Of a stretch of DNA of 23,719 bases, positions 23,674-23,719 are shown piece after piece. Source of the stretch: CAZTAO01 sp964611645. Lineage in GTDB: Bacteria; Armatimonadota; UBA5829. Below the pieces are notes generated by a model, which made no database searches, had not been told where the DNA came from, and saw only the letters and a program-made list of their open reading frames with translations. A program made the translations under genes and the position numbers. The stretch covers positions 1 through 23,719 of the forward strand of contig CAZTAO010000067.1 of the NCBI GenBank assembly GCA_964611645.1. The letters run 5' to 3'. Within the stretch, counting starts at the first letter, position 1. Each line of letters begins with the position of its first letter.

Positions 23674-23719
23674 ACAATTGGGAAGTAAACGCTCTCTCTG
23701 CAAGGGCCTCGGGAAGTTA

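Overview
The window looks like chromosomal DNA of a diderm (lipid A-making) bacterium, moderately GC-rich, with many GTG/TTG starts, good Shine-Dalgarno sites and near-consensus sigma-70 -10 boxes. PerR plus a reverse rubrerythrin suggest an anaerobic or oxygen-sensitive life. The mix of LPS genes, a LIV transporter with phenylacetate-CoA ligase, GH127-like and GH20-like hydrolases, ThuA and an FGE-like lipoprotein would fit Armatimonadota or a neighbouring phylum. That placement is inference, not proof.

Region 1 (311-7082, minus strand): livK-livH-livM-livG-livF, a complete branched-chain amino acid type ABC importer, then paaK after a 340-nt intergenic repeat. Together they suggest uptake and acyl-CoA activation of amino-acid-derived acids. 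Three stem-loops lie between livK and livH.

Region 2 (7423-14886, plus strand, perhaps to 16717): an envelope operon with a strong promoter and a 15-bp-arm inverted repeat upstream. It encodes an unrecognised 344-aa protein, LpxK, an LpxL-type acyltransferase, two GT9 heptosyltransferase-like enzymes, a WaaE/KdtX-type GT2, a LolA-like exported protein and a zinc-ribbon methyltransferase. A secreted GH127-like protein follows 28 nt later.

Region 3 (16841-18353, plus strand): a peroxide/oxygen defence operon. It holds a 79-aa protein with two cysteines, a PerR-type regulator with all expected iron ligands, and a reverse rubrerythrin, and it ends in a strong terminator.

Region 4 (18450-22982): thuA-like and a duplicated DUF1284 gene (minus), an FGE-domain lipoprotein (plus) and a GH20-like hydrolase (minus), each apparently its own unit.

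Region 5 (23096-23673): a dispersed-type palindrome, a near-consensus promoter and a complete tmRNA gene (ssrA) with tag ANNTQYALAA. No CRISPR array, insertion sequence, prophage or rRNA was seen. The strongest unexplained items are the 344-aa operon leader and its upstream dyad, the small protein in front of perR, and the tandem DUF1284 protein whose first copy has lost the cysteine cluster.
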